A stretch of 64,000 nt of DNA from an uncultured Muribaculaceae bacterium (lineage in GTDB: Bacteria > Bacteroidota > Bacteroidia > Bacteroidales > Muribaculaceae). The stretch covers positions 54,984 to 118,983 of the forward strand of contig CAJUSZ010000002.1 of assembly GCA_910589425.1 (NCBI GenBank), given 5' to 3'. Of this stretch, positions 7,414-16,631 are shown one piece after another. How positions within the stretch are numbered: position 1 is the first letter of the stretch; each line of letters begins with the position of its first letter. The notes below the pieces were generated by a model. The model did not search any database. It was not told where the DNA came from and saw nothing but the letters and a program-made list of their open reading frames with translations. The translations under genes and the position numbers were made by a program.

Positions 7414-8439
7414 TCAGTCTGCGGCTACTTCTACCGGAAGATTTGATTGGGGAGCGGAAGGATTGATGTCGGCTCTGTATTTGGCTTCCCAACCGAGTGC
7501 CGAGGCACCAAGTACGGCTGCATCGCTTTCGCGCAATTCAGACAGTATGATTTTTGTTTTACCTCTGAAGATCGGCATGATCGCCTGGTTAAGCGACTCT
7601 TTGATCGGTTTGAGCAGAAGATCTCCACTCTTTGCAAGGCCGCCGAAAAGAATGATAGCTTGCGGGCTGGAGAAGGCTATCATGTCTGCGAAAGCCTGGC
7701 CAAGTATAGTGCCTGTATATTCAAAAATCTCTTTTGCAAGTTTATCACCGGCAATGGCTGCATCATAAACGTCCTTGGAGGTTATGTCCTCGATCTGAAT
7801 GCTGCGCAGTTCGGAAGGATCGGTGCGTATTTCAAGAAACTCGCGGGCAGTACGTGCGACACCGGTTGCCGAGCAATAAGCTTCAAGACAACCTGTCCGT
7901 CCGCATCCACATATACGTCCGTTGTTGCGTTTGACAATTACGTGGCCAAGTTCACCTGCATTTCCATCATGACCGTACACGAGTTGTCCGTTTACTACGA
8001 TGCCTGATCCGACGCCCGTTCCGAGTGTGATCATTATGAAATCCCTCATTCCTCTGGCAGCTCCGTAGGTCATCTCGCCAAGAGCCGCTGCATTGGCGTC
8101 ATTGGTGATAGCCACGGGTATGCCATTGAAAGCTTCGCTTACAGCTTTTGCCAATGGAACCACCGGCCCCCAGGGAAGATTAGGGGCGTTGACCACTTCT
8201 CCTGTGTAATAATTTGCATTCGGGGCGCCTATGCCGATTCCCTGGATCTTATCTTCGGCTTCGTTTGCGCGTAGAAGTCTCCCGACCCCCTCTTTGAGCT
8301 GATTCACATAGTCGTTGAAGTCCGAATACTTCAGAGTTTTGACAGAATCGCTCGCCACAACGTGTCCGCGGGCGTCAACAATGCCGAAGACAGTGTTTGT
8401 GCCTCCTATGTCAATGCCGAGTACATAAGGTTTACTCAT
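7414..8439 (-). CDS. ROK-family sugar kinase (glucokinase-like)
   Basis: The protein has 341 residues. The N-terminal ATP-binding motif is GIDIGGTNTVFG. Other ROK signatures are TNDANAAALGE, LGTGVGSGIV and the zinc-binding block CGCGRTGCLEAYCS at about residues 178-191, with a preceding GELGHV. The family phosphorylates glucose or related hexoses. The zinc block shows it is a kinase rather than an NagC-type repressor, as there is no N-terminal winged helix. It is a single-gene unit with its own promoter and converges on folK across a shared terminator. Substrate specificity cannot be read from the sequence. Confidence 0.85.
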   Translation of the reverse strand: MSKPYVLGIDIGGTNTVFGIVDARGHVVASDSVKTLKYSDFNDYVNQLKEGVGRLLRANEAEDKIQGIGIGAPNANYYTGEVVNAPNLPWGPVVPLAKAVSEAFNGIPVAITNDANAAALGEMTYGAARGMRDFIMITLGTGVGSGIVVNGQLVYGHDGNAGELGHVIVKRNNGRICGCGRTGCLEAYCSATGVARTAREFLEIRTDPSELRSIQIEDITSKDVYDAAIAGDKLAKEIFEYTGTILGQAFADMIAFSSPQAIILFGGLAKSGDLLLKPIKESLNQAIMPIFRGKTKIILSELRESDAAVLGASALGWEAKYRADINPSAPQSNLPVEVAAD

Positions 8440-8564
8440 GATGGATGTAGATTTTTAAGTTGAGAAGATTATCTTTCTTACCTGCTGATACGGGTACGGA
8501 AATAGCTGCTTATGCTATGTCATAATATAGAACAATGAAATAGCCTATATTCCGCACGTCGATG

Positions 8565-8596
8565 CAAATTTAATGTTTTTATTTCAAAGCCACAAA
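8565..8596 (-). promoter_or_regulatory. Promoter of the ROK kinase gene
   Basis: On the minus strand, TTTG (8593-8596), a 20-nt gap and TAAATTTG (8565-8572). The leader to ATG 8439 is about 120 nt. Confidence 0.6.
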
Positions 8597-8636
8597 AAAA
8601 TGGACATTACTCACGCCAGATCAGTCTTATAATTGT

Positions 8637-8644
8637 TATATTTG
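8637..8644 (+). promoter_or_regulatory. Candidate -7 box for the VOC protein gene
   Basis: TATATTTG fits TAnnTTTG and lies 52 nt before ATG 8697. No good -33 box is visible. Confidence 0.4.
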
Positions 8645-8696
8645 CGGTGGGGCTGGAATTGGAAATTAATTGATGTAATCAAACAATAATATAAAT

Positions 8697-9080
8697 ATGG
8701 AAATATCCGCACATTTTGATCATTTCAATATAAACGTAACGGATCTGGATCGCTCTCTCCGGTTTTATAAGGAGGCTCTCGGACTTGAGAAGACCGGTGA
8801 GATAAAGGCTCAGGACGGTTCATTTGTGATCAACTACCTGTCATCACCAGGCAACTCGTTCCGGCTTGAGCTGACGTGGCTGAGAGATCATGAAGGAGCA
8901 TACGAACTGGGTGAGAATGAGAGTCATCTCGCGCTCCGGGTTGATGGTTCATACGATGAAATACGTGAATTTCATCGCGCCCATGGATGGATATGCTATG
9001 AAAATCCATCCATGGGAATATACTTCATTCACGATCCTGACGACTACTGGATAGAGATACTGCCTGCCGCCCGTAAATGA
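8697..9080 (+). CDS. VOC-family protein (glyoxalase/dioxygenase fold)
   Basis: This 127-residue protein has two beta-alpha-beta-beta-beta modules. The N-terminal module starts HFDHFNINVTDLDRSLRFYKEALGL, and the C-terminal one ends with GIYFIHDPDDYWIEILP. His (HF or HFNI), Glu (RLELTW), His (SHLALRV) and Glu (IEILP) are placed as expected for the four metal ligands of glyoxalase I-like enzymes. Lactoylglutathione lyase-like activity is a possibility, but many VOC proteins do other things. It is probably transcribed alone, with clpB starting 63 nt downstream. Confidence 0.8.
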   Translation: MEISAHFDHFNINVTDLDRSLRFYKEALGLEKTGEIKAQDGSFVINYLSSPGNSFRLELTWLRDHEGAYELGENESHLALRVDGSYDEIREFHRAHGWICYENPSMGIYFIHDPDDYWIEILPAARK

Positions 9081-9143
9081 ACTCAACTTTAAGCGGTCTT
9101 GGATTGTTAATAAATCAGAAAAATCAAAACACACCTGAAAATT

Positions 9144-11732
9144 ATGAATTTTAACAATTTTACAATTAAGTCGCAGGAGGTGGTGCAGAAAGCTATCGAG
9201 CTGACCCGTCAGGCAGGTCAGCAGCAGATAGAACCTGTTCATCTTCTGAAAGCGGTATTTTCTGAAAGCGAAACCATTGTTAATTTCGTTTTCCAGAAAC
9301 TCGGAACAAGTCTCGCTCCGGTGGCTCAGGCTGTCGATAAGGATATAGCATCGCTTCCTAAAGTCTCAGGAGGCGAGGTCTTTCTCAGCAGGGAGTCTAA
9401 TGACGCCCTGCAGAAAGCAGTTGACTTCTCAAAGTCGATGGGAGATGAATATGTCTCCGTCGAGGCAATCATGGTCGGGATTCTCAGGACAAAGTGTTCC
9501 GCTTCACGGATACTTAAAGATTTCGGTATGACTGAGAAAGGTCTTGAGGCGGCAATCTCGGAATTGAGAAAGGGAAATAAGGTTACCGGCCAAAGTGCGG
9601 AGGAATCATATCAGGCATTGTCGAAATATGCGATCAATCTGAATGACCGCGCGCGCAGCGGCAAACTGGATCCTGTGATAGGACGGGATGAAGAGATACG
9701 CCGCGTTCTCCAGATTCTGTCGAGAAGGACGAAAAACAATCCGATGCTCGTAGGAGAACCCGGCACAGGTAAAACAGCTATTGCCGAGGGGCTGGCTCAC
9801 AGGATTGTCAGGGGCGATGTGCCTGAAAATCTTAAAAGCAAGCAGATATACTCACTCGATATGGGAGCCCTTGTGGCCGGAGCCAAATACAAGGGAGAGT
9901 TCGAGGAGCGTCTGAAGGCGATAGTCAATGAGGTTACGCAGAGTGACGGGGAGATAATCCTCTTCATAGATGAGATACATACACTGGTAGGCGCAGGAAA
10001 AGGAGAGGGCGCAATGGACGCCGCAAATATCCTGAAACCTGCTCTCGCAAGAGGTGAACTGCGTTCGATCGGAGCCACTACTTTGGATGAATATCAGAAA
10101 TATTTCGAGAAAGACAAGGCTCTTGAGCGTCGTTTCCAGAAAGTCATGGTTGATGAGCCGGATGAATTGAGTGCCATATCAATTCTCCGCGGTCTTAAAG
10201 AGAGGTATGAAAACCATCATAAGGTGCGGATTAAAGATGAGGCGATAATAGCTGCGGTGCAATTGTCTGTCAGATATATCACCGATCGTTTCCTGCCTGA
10301 CAAGGCGATCGATCTCATTGATGAAGCCGCCTCTAAACTGCGGCTCGAAATGGATTCTATGCCTCAGGCTCTTGATGAGGCAGCACGTAAGATCAAGCAG
10401 CTTGAGATAGAGCGTGAGGCACTCAAGCGTGAAGGCAACGACTATAAACTCAAGGAGATAGATGAGGATCTTGCCAACCTGCGGGATTCAGAAAAATCCC
10501 TGAGGGCAAAATGGTCTGCCGAAAAAACGGAGATCAACAAGATTCAGCAGAACAAGATCGACATCGAGCAGCTGAAGATAGAGGCAGAGAGAGCGGAGCG
10601 TGAAGGCGACTATGCCAAGGTAGCCGAGATCCGCTATTCAAAGATCAAAGCCAAGGAAGACGAGAACCAGCAGATCCAGGAGCGCCTCAAAGGACTTCAG
10701 GGAGAAGGAGCCATGATCAAGGAGGAGGTTGACTCAGAGGATATTGCCGAGATCGTAAGCAGATGGACCGGGATTCCGGTGAAAAAAATGGCTCAGAGTG
10801 AAAAAGAGAAACTTCTTCATCTTGAGGAGGAACTTCACCGGCGCGTTGTCGGACAGGATGATGCGATCAAGGCTGTGGCGGATGCTGTAAGACGTTCGCG
10901 TGCAGGGCTTAATGATCCCCGTCGTCCGATAGGATCGTTCATTTTCCTGGGCACCACAGGTGTCGGCAAAACGGAACTTGCCAAAGCTCTGGCTGAGTAT
11001 CTGTTTGACGATGAGGATATGATGACCCGCATCGACATGAGCGAATATATGGAGAAACACTCAGTCAGCCGTCTCGTAGGAGCGCCTCCGGGATATGTAG
11101 GCTATGAAGAGGGTGGCCAGCTCACGGAAGCTGTGCGCCGCAAGCCTTACAGCGTGGTTCTTTTCGACGAGATAGAAAAAGCCAATCCGGATGTATTCAA
11201 CATCCTTCTTCAAGTGTTGGACGACGGCAGACTTACGGACAATAAGGGAAGATTCATCAATTTCAAGAATACGATCATAATAATGACCTCAAACGAAGGA
11301 TCGTCCATTATCCGTGATAATTTCGCGAAGTCGGAAGGGAATGATCGTGAAGAGGTGATACATCGCACCAAACAGGATGTGATGGATCTTCTCAAGATGA
11401 AGATCAGACCAGAATTCCTGAACCGGATAGATGAAATCGTCCTGTTCACTCCGCTCGCGAAGAAAGAGATTCAGGAAATAGTGGATCTGCAGGTGAAAGG
11501 AGTCCAGAAGATGCTGGCATCCAACGGCGTTACACTCGAGATCTCAAAGGCTGCACTTGAACTCCTTGCCGAAGATGGTTTTGATCCTGAGTTCGGGGCG
11601 CGTCCCGTCAAACGCACGATACAGAGAATGGTTCTGAACCAGTTGTCGAAAGACATTCTCGCACAGAAAGTTGACAGAGAACATCCGATTGTGATAGATC
11701 GTCAGGACGACAGGCTGGTGTTTAAAAACTAA
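9144..11732 (+). CDS. clpB: ATP-dependent disaggregase ClpB
   Basis: This Hsp100 chaperone threads proteins out of aggregates together with DnaK. Its 862 residues are the usual ClpB length. The order is Clp N domain (1-145), first AAA module (GEPGTGKT about 203, LFIDEIHTL Walker B), a long coiled-coil middle domain (about 405-530, which separates ClpB from ClpA and ClpC), second AAA module (GTTGVGKTEL about 608, LFDEIEKA) and a C-terminal D2-small domain. The pore motif KYKGEFEERL is intact. ATG 9144 directly follows an A-rich leader. I see no CIRCE element upstream. A terminator follows. Confidence 0.96.
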   Translation: MNFNNFTIKSQEVVQKAIELTRQAGQQQIEPVHLLKAVFSESETIVNFVFQKLGTSLAPVAQAVDKDIASLPKVSGGEVFLSRESNDALQKAVDFSKSMGDEYVSVEAIMVGILRTKCSASRILKDFGMTEKGLEAAISELRKGNKVTGQSAEESYQALSKYAINLNDRARSGKLDPVIGRDEEIRRVLQILSRRTKNNPMLVGEPGTGKTAIAEGLAHRIVRGDVPENLKSKQIYSLDMGALVAGAKYKGEFEERLKAIVNEVTQSDGEIILFIDEIHTLVGAGKGEGAMDAANILKPALARGELRSIGATTLDEYQKYFEKDKALERRFQKVMVDEPDELSAISILRGLKERYENHHKVRIKDEAIIAAVQLSVRYITDRFLPDKAIDLIDEAASKLRLEMDSMPQALDEAARKIKQLEIEREALKREGNDYKLKEIDEDLANLRDSEKSLRAKWSAEKTEINKIQQNKIDIEQLKIEAERAEREGDYAKVAEIRYSKIKAKEDENQQIQERLKGLQGEGAMIKEEVDSEDIAEIVSRWTGIPVKKMAQSEKEKLLHLEEELHRRVVGQDDAIKAVADAVRRSRAGLNDPRRPIGSFIFLGTTGVGKTELAKALAEYLFDDEDMMTRIDMSEYMEKHSVSRLVGAPPGYVGYEEGGQLTEAVRRKPYSVVLFDEIEKANPDVFNILLQVLDDGRLTDNKGRFINFKNTIIIMTSNEGSSIIRDNFAKSEGNDREEVIHRTKQDVMDLLKMKIRPEFLNRIDEIVLFTPLAKKEIQEIVDLQVKGVQKMLASNGVTLEISKAALELLAEDGFDPEFGARPVKRTIQRMVLNQLSKDILAQKVDREHPIVIDRQDDRLVFKN

Positions 11733-11753
11733 ACTGTGGCAACATAAAAAAGG

Positions 11754-11788
11754 AGCCGTACTTTCCTTGTGGAAGGTGCGGCTTTATT
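11754..11788 (+). terminator. Rho-independent terminator of clpB
   Basis: Arms 11754-11766 and 11771-11783 form a 13-bp stem (11 Watson-Crick plus wobble pairs) with a 4-nt loop, followed by TTTATTC. It lies 21 nt after the clpB stop. Confidence 0.8.
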
Positions 11789-11857
11789 CATGCCTACGCA
11801 TATCTTATCCGTATTGGCTCTTTTTGGAATCCTTCGGGCGGAATTGGCCGATAAAAT

Positions 11858-11888
11858 TTTGCCGATAAATAAATAAGACGTAACTTTG
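11858..11888 (+). promoter_or_regulatory. Promoter of glnA
   Basis: TTTG (11858-11861), a 19-nt gap and TAACTTTG (11881-11888). A small palindrome (CCGACAGTCGG) directly follows the start region. ATG 11952 is 63 nt downstream. Confidence 0.7.
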
Positions 11889-11951
11889 CAGCCGACAGTC
11901 GGAGACTTCACAGCAGACTATCCTTAAATCAATAATACCAAAAATCAACGA

Positions 11952-13454
11952 ATGGATTCTAAAGTAACTCTTTGCCCCAATAAAGTGGTGCAATTTCTCG
12001 GCAAGCAGCCGAGCGAGATCCGCAAGGCAGACATCATCCGTTTCATAAAAGAAAACGGGATCAAGATGGTCAACTTCATGTATCCTGCCGATGACAATCG
12101 TCTTAAGACTCTCAATTTCGTAATCAATTCAGAGGAATATCTTGATTCGATCCTCACATACGGTGAGCGTGTCGACGGATCAAGCCTCTTCCCCTTCATC
12201 GAGGCTGGCAACAGCGACCTCTATGTGATTCCCCGTTATGCAACGGCTTTTGTGGATCCCTTCGCTGAAATTCCCACTCTTTCGATGCTCGCATCGTTCT
12301 TCGACAAGGAAGGAACACCGCTTCAGTCGAGTCCCGAGCAGACTCTCCGTAAGGCATGCAAGGCTTTCCACGACGTTACAGGCTATGATTTCTACGCCAT
12401 GGGAGAACTTGAATACTATGTTATTTCCGAAGACAGCGGTCTTTTCCCTGCGTCAGACCAGAAAGGCTACCACGAGTCAGCACCATACGCCAAGTTCAAT
12501 GATTTCCGCGCTGAATGCATGGATCTCATATCGCAGGCTGGCGGTCAGATAAAGTATGGCCACAACGAAGTCGGCAACTTTACAATCGATGGCAAGATCT
12601 TCGAGCAGAACGAAATCGAGTTCCTTCCGATCCCGGCTATGCAGGCAGCTGACAATCTGATGGTTGCCAAATGGATCATCCGTACTCTCGCGATGAAGAA
12701 AGGATACGACGTAACATTCGCTCCTAAGATCACAGCCGGAAAGGCAGGTAGCGGTCTTCATATCCATTTCAAGGTTATGGACGGCGACACCAACATGATG
12801 ACTTGCGGCGGACAGTTGAGCGACGTAGCCAAGAAGGCTATCGCCGGCATCCTTACTTACGCTCCCGCCATCACGGCTCTCGGCAACAAAGTGCCCACAA
12901 GCTATTTCCGTCTCGTGCCTCATCAGGAAGCTCCTACATCAGTATGCTGGGGCGACCGCAACCGTTCTGTTCTCGTGCGTGTGCCTCTTGGATGGACAGG
13001 CAAAAACGACATGAGCTCGCAGGCCAATCCTCTTGAGGCCGGTTCGCCGACAACACCTCCGCAGAAGCAGACTGCCGAACTTCGTTCAGCAGACGGATCA
13101 GCAGACGTATATCAGCTCATTGCCGGAATGGTTGTCGCAGCCCGCATCGGCTTTGAGATGGAAGATTCACTGAAGCGTGCCGAAGACATGTATGTCAGCG
13201 TAAACATCCATAATGACGAGAACCGTGCTAAACTGGAGTCTCTCGAATCCCTGCCTGACAGCTGTGTGGCGTCTGCCGCAGCTTTGGAGGCCAGCCGCGA
13301 GGCGTTCGAGCGTTATGATGTGTTCTCTCCCCAGATGATAGACGGTATCATCAACAAACTCAGAGGTTTCAAGGATGACCATCTCCGCAAGGAACTTGAG
13401 GGGGATCGTCAGGGCATGCTCGATCTTGTAAGAAAGTATTGGCACTGCGGCTAA
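11952..13454 (+). CDS. glnA: Glutamine synthetase (about 500-residue GlnA type)
   Basis: This enzyme makes glutamine from glutamate, ammonia and ATP, the main entry of ammonia into metabolism. The 500-residue protein has an N-terminal beta-Grasp part with VNFMYPADDNR and the catalytic block with MGELEYYVI, NEVGNFTIDG, NEIEFLP, then GSGLHIHFKVMDGDTN and the substrate-binding PTSYFRLVP with the nucleotide-site block ...DRNRSVLVRVP. It is shorter than the 700-residue GSIII enzymes also found in Bacteroidales and fits the GSI-like group. It has its own promoter and terminator. Codon use is strongly biased to C- or G-ending codons, as expected for a highly expressed gene. Confidence 0.9.
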   Translation: MDSKVTLCPNKVVQFLGKQPSEIRKADIIRFIKENGIKMVNFMYPADDNRLKTLNFVINSEEYLDSILTYGERVDGSSLFPFIEAGNSDLYVIPRYATAFVDPFAEIPTLSMLASFFDKEGTPLQSSPEQTLRKACKAFHDVTGYDFYAMGELEYYVISEDSGLFPASDQKGYHESAPYAKFNDFRAECMDLISQAGGQIKYGHNEVGNFTIDGKIFEQNEIEFLPIPAMQAADNLMVAKWIIRTLAMKKGYDVTFAPKITAGKAGSGLHIHFKVMDGDTNMMTCGGQLSDVAKKAIAGILTYAPAITALGNKVPTSYFRLVPHQEAPTSVCWGDRNRSVLVRVPLGWTGKNDMSSQANPLEAGSPTTPPQKQTAELRSADGSADVYQLIAGMVVAARIGFEMEDSLKRAEDMYVSVNIHNDENRAKLESLESLPDSCVASAAALEASREAFERYDVFSPQMIDGIINKLRGFKDDHLRKELEGDRQGMLDLVRKYWHCG

Positions 13455-13485
13455 TCCGGTTCCGGATTCATGCGAAATGATTGAT

Positions 13486-13533
13486 ATCACCATTGCCGCT
13501 TCATTAACAGTGGGGCGTCAATGGTGATTTTTC
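13486..13533 (+). terminator. Rho-independent terminator of glnA
   Basis: Perfect 10-bp arms at 13486-13495 and 13519-13528, extended inward by three more pairs after one mismatch, followed by TTTTTC. It starts 32 nt after the glnA stop. Confidence 0.8.
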
Positions 13534-13557
13534 AAATAGCCTAAATGTAGGATATTG

Positions 13558-14271
13558 ATGAAATTGCTTACTGAGAAAGATAGAATCCGCTATGCCAGGA
13601 ATATCGCTATAGAGGATATGGGAGAGGCTGGGCAAAGAAAGCTGCTCGATGCAAAGGTTCTTGTAGTGGGCTGCGGAGCGCTCGGATCAGTAGTCTCTAC
13701 CTATCTTGTGGCTTCAGGCGTAGGAGAGGTGGCCATAGCTGATTTTGACACGATTGATATAAGCAATCTCCAACGTCAGGTTATGTACCGGACTGAAGAC
13801 GCAGGACTTTATAAGAGTTCCGTATTGGCTGAAAGGCTTAGGTCGCTCAATCCTGATGTCAAGGTAACTGATCTTAGAATGGTGGTCAGGGAGAAGGATG
13901 CGATGGATTTGTTCGGCAATTATGATTTCATAGTTGATGGCAGTGATAATCCAAACACCAAATATATGACTTCGGGTGTATGCGAGAATTTAGGACTACC
14001 ATGTTCTATTGGAGGAGTCTATGAATTCAAGGGTCAATTGACTACATATCTTCCAGGGACAACGCCATATCATTCAATATTCCCTCCCATTAGGACTTCC
14101 GGGATTCTTCCATGTTCGTCCGGTGGTGTTTTCGGACCGTTGCCAGGCATGATAGGCACAATGCAGGCTTCTGAAGCGATAAAATACATTGCTGAATGCG
14201 GCGAGCTGCTGACAGACAAGCTGTTTATAGCCGATCTGAAAAAGATGCAGTTTATGCTCTTTGCAGTTTAA
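13558..14271 (+). CDS. E1-like ThiF/MoeB/HesA-family adenylyltransferase
   Basis: The protein has 237 residues. The Rossmann nucleotide site is VVGCGALGSVV, followed by DFDTIDISNLQRQVMYRTEDAG (the Asp and Arg of the E1 active site) and VDGSDNPNTKYM. These enzymes adenylate the C-terminal Gly of a ubiquitin-like sulfur carrier (ThiS, MoaD). The segment HSIFPPIRTSGILPCSSGGVFGPLPG lacks the CxxC pairs that hold zinc in MoeB and ThiF. No sulfur carrier or other thi/moa gene is adjacent, so the partner is unknown. Instead it heads a run of envelope-type genes. ATG 13558 is preferred over an in-frame TTG just before it. Confidence 0.8.
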   Translation: MKLLTEKDRIRYARNIAIEDMGEAGQRKLLDAKVLVVGCGALGSVVSTYLVASGVGEVAIADFDTIDISNLQRQVMYRTEDAGLYKSSVLAERLRSLNPDVKVTDLRMVVREKDAMDLFGNYDFIVDGSDNPNTKYMTSGVCENLGLPCSIGGVYEFKGQLTTYLPGTTPYHSIFPPIRTSGILPCSSGGVFGPLPGMIGTMQASEAIKYIAECGELLTDKLFIADLKKMQFMLFAV

Positions 14272-14352
14272 GAGTTTGTTATCAAACAAGATATAATCCG
14301 GAACATTCATCCCAAGTGGTTGTTTATAAGGGAAAGTCCAAATGTGGTTTAC

Positions 14353-15537
14353 ATGAATACAACTGTCAATAAAACGCCAATAGGAATATTCAACGATAGT
14401 TTTCCTCCTATTATCGATGGGGTTACATTGACTGTTGAGAATTATGTAAGGTGGTTGCCTCTGATGGGAATGGATCCCTGTGTTGTTACTCCATGGAATC
14501 CTGAGAGGGTGGATTGCGGTTGTGATGTGATCCGGTATTTTTCTTTGCCTATATATTCGCGGCATCCATATCGGTATGGTTATCCAAAGGCGGATCCAGC
14601 GATATGGCGGAAGCTTTCCACACGTAAATTCAGTCTTGTTCATTCTCATTGTCCGTTTTCATCAGGACGGCTGGCAGTCTACGTCAAAAAAAGTCAGCGT
14701 GTTCCGTTGATAGGTACTTTTCATTCAAAATACAGGACTGATCTTGAACACTCGTTGCGGCATCTGCCTTGGATGATCCCGATTATCATGAGACGGATTC
14801 TCAGATTCTTCGACATGTGCGATGAAGTATGGATTCCCCAGCCGGCTGTCGAGGAAACTGTGAGGGAATACGGCTACAAGGGTAAGCTGACAGTGGTGGA
14901 CAACGGGATAGACTATGCTGACATGACGGTAGAAGAGTCGGATAGATTCAAATTCAGATGCAAAAGAGAACTGGGGATTGAACCGGATACATTGTCATTG
15001 TTGTTTGTGGGTCAGCATATCTGGGAGAAAGGGATAGGGCTGATTGCCGAAGCTCTTAAAAAGATCGATGGTGATGTCAGATTTCACATGAATTTTGTGG
15101 GAACGGGATATGCGGCCAAAGAATTGCAGGCGATGGTAGATTCGTCGGGACTCTCATCCAGAGTGAGATTGTGTGGATCTGTAACGTCAAGAGAAGAACT
15201 AAAGATCTACTATGGTGCTTCAGACCTTTTCCTGTTCCCATCGCTATATGACAATGCCCCGCTTGTGGTCAGGGAAGCGGCCGCGCTCGGTACTCCTTCC
15301 GTAATACCGCTGGGATCGACAGCGTCGGAAGTGATAAGGGATGGGGTAAACGGATTTCTCTCGGAAAGGTCTGCCGATGCTTATGCGGATATGATAAAGA
15401 GACTTGACAGGCAAAGAGATTTAATCGCTTCGGCGGGACTCGGGGCTAAACGCACTTTGGTGAGAAGCTGGGAGGATGTGGTAGAAGAAGTCGCTGACAG
15501 ATATAGGATACTAATAAAAAACCATCAAAACAGATGA
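14353..15537 (+). CDS. Glycosyltransferase family 4 protein, possibly glycolipid-forming
   Basis: This 394-residue GT-B fold enzyme has an N-terminal acceptor site (IGIFNDSFPPIIDGVTLTVENYVRWL), common in 1,2-diacylglycerol 3-alpha-glucosyltransferases and relatives. A C-terminal donor site follows (LLFVGQHIWEKGIGLIAEAL and DLFLFPSLYDNAPLVVREAAALGTPS, with the E-x7-E pattern). It is cytoplasmic or peripheral to the membrane. The stop overlaps the start of the next membrane protein by 4 nt, suggesting coupled expression. Transfer of a sugar to a lipid is likely, but donor and acceptor cannot be named. An upstream in-frame TTG (14320) is possible; ATG 14353 is preferred. Confidence 0.8.
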   Translation: MNTTVNKTPIGIFNDSFPPIIDGVTLTVENYVRWLPLMGMDPCVVTPWNPERVDCGCDVIRYFSLPIYSRHPYRYGYPKADPAIWRKLSTRKFSLVHSHCPFSSGRLAVYVKKSQRVPLIGTFHSKYRTDLEHSLRHLPWMIPIIMRRILRFFDMCDEVWIPQPAVEETVREYGYKGKLTVVDNGIDYADMTVEESDRFKFRCKRELGIEPDTLSLLFVGQHIWEKGIGLIAEALKKIDGDVRFHMNFVGTGYAAKELQAMVDSSGLSSRVRLCGSVTSREELKIYYGASDLFLFPSLYDNAPLVVREAAALGTPSVIPLGSTASEVIRDGVNGFLSERSADAYADMIKRLDRQRDLIASAGLGAKRTLVRSWEDVVEEVADRYRILIKNHQNR

Positions 15538-16631
15538 GTGAGACTATGCCCGATCATGGCGAGGATATGCAGGAACCGCAGATATCAAAGAAAACGTTTG
15601 CAACGTGGAAAGTCATTCTTCCTGTTGTCATCGGACTCGGTGTAGTCATTTATATGTTCATACATGATGCCGGGAAAGAGAATCTGTTTGAAATCCTGGG
15701 TTCCATAAGGATAACACCACGCACTGTAGGATTCATCATAATAGCGTTCTTATGTATGTTTGGCCGGGATTTTGGATTGACCTGGAGATTCAGGGCTTTG
15801 ACAGACAGGGAACTAAAATGGTCCAAGGCCTTGAAGGTTGATATGCTTTGTGAGTTCACTTCATGTGTAACGCCATCTGCCGTCGGTGGCAGTTCGTTGG
15901 GAATGGTGTTCCTGTGGTCGCAGGGAATTAATTTCGGCCGGGCTACAACTTTGATGATGACCACGCTGTTTCTCGACGAGTTATTTTTTGTGCTTTCATG
16001 CCCGGTTGTTGCATTTCTTACTCCTGGTTCAGAATTGTTTGCATCAGGGGGCACTGATTTTTCGCATGGAATAAGGATTACATTCTGGACTGTTTACGGG
16101 GTTCTCGCTTTATGGACTTTTGTGTTGTTTATGGGGATAATAGTTAAGCCGTTGTGGATAAGGTCTGTTTTGATGAAAATATTCTCGATCAGATTACTAA
16201 GGAGGTGGCATTCGGGTATGGCGGCTCTTGGCGACAATATGGTTGCCACGTCCGCCGAATTGAAAAGCAAGCCTATGCGCTTCTGGATAGAAGTTTTTAT
16301 GGGTACGGCCTTGTCGTGGATCTCCCGGTATCTTGTTGTCAATGCATTGTTTCTCGCTTTTCTTCCTCAGGCTGACCCGTATGGATGGATCATTCTCGCC
16401 CGCCAGTTTGTAATCTGGGTTGTGCTTATGGTCAGTCCGACACCGGGCGGATCCGGATTGAGTGAATGGCTTTTTTCTGAATACTATGGCGATTTGGTTC
16501 CGACTGTCGGCATGGCATTGATTCTGGCTATATTCTGGAGATTGATTTCATACTATCTTTATCTGGCCATAGGGGCGGCAATTGTGCCCGGATGGTTGAA
16601 AAATACTTTATCAAAAATAAAAAGAACATGA
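15534..16631 (+). CDS. Flippase-like integral membrane protein (lysylphosphatidylglycerol synthase TM/UPF0104 family)
   Basis: The protein has 365 residues. After a polar N terminus come about eight membrane spans with the family markers: FGRDFGLTWRFRAL, the conserved SCVTPSAVGGSSLGMVFLW, FLDELFF and PTPGGSGLSEWLF. The family includes the membrane half of MprF and AglD-like proteins, thought to move or bind lipids. The overlap with the glycosyltransferase upstream suggests the two handle the same glycolipid. The stop overlaps the kdsB start (ATGA). The function is inferred from family and context only. Confidence 0.75.
   Translation: MSETMPDHGEDMQEPQISKKTFATWKVILPVVIGLGVVIYMFIHDAGKENLFEILGSIRITPRTVGFIIIAFLCMFGRDFGLTWRFRALTDRELKWSKALKVDMLCEFTSCVTPSAVGGSSLGMVFLWSQGINFGRATTLMMTTLFLDELFFVLSCPVVAFLTPGSELFASGGTDFSHGIRITFWTVYGVLALWTFVLFMGIIVKPLWIRSVLMKIFSIRLLRRWHSGMAALGDNMVATSAELKSKPMRFWIEVFMGTALSWISRYLVVNALFLAFLPQADPYGWIILARQFVIWVVLMVSPTPGGSGLSEWLFSEYYGDLVPTVGMALILAIFWRLISYYLYLAIGAAIVPGWLKNTLSKIKRT

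Noticed and set aside
7447..8007. 186-codon plus-strand frame opposite the ROK kinase
   Set aside because: The ROK zinc and ATP motifs prove the minus-strand gene; the plus frame has no motif.
16153..16161. Perfect DnaA box TGTGGATAA
   Set aside because: A single copy inside the coding region of the flippase-like gene, expected by chance.
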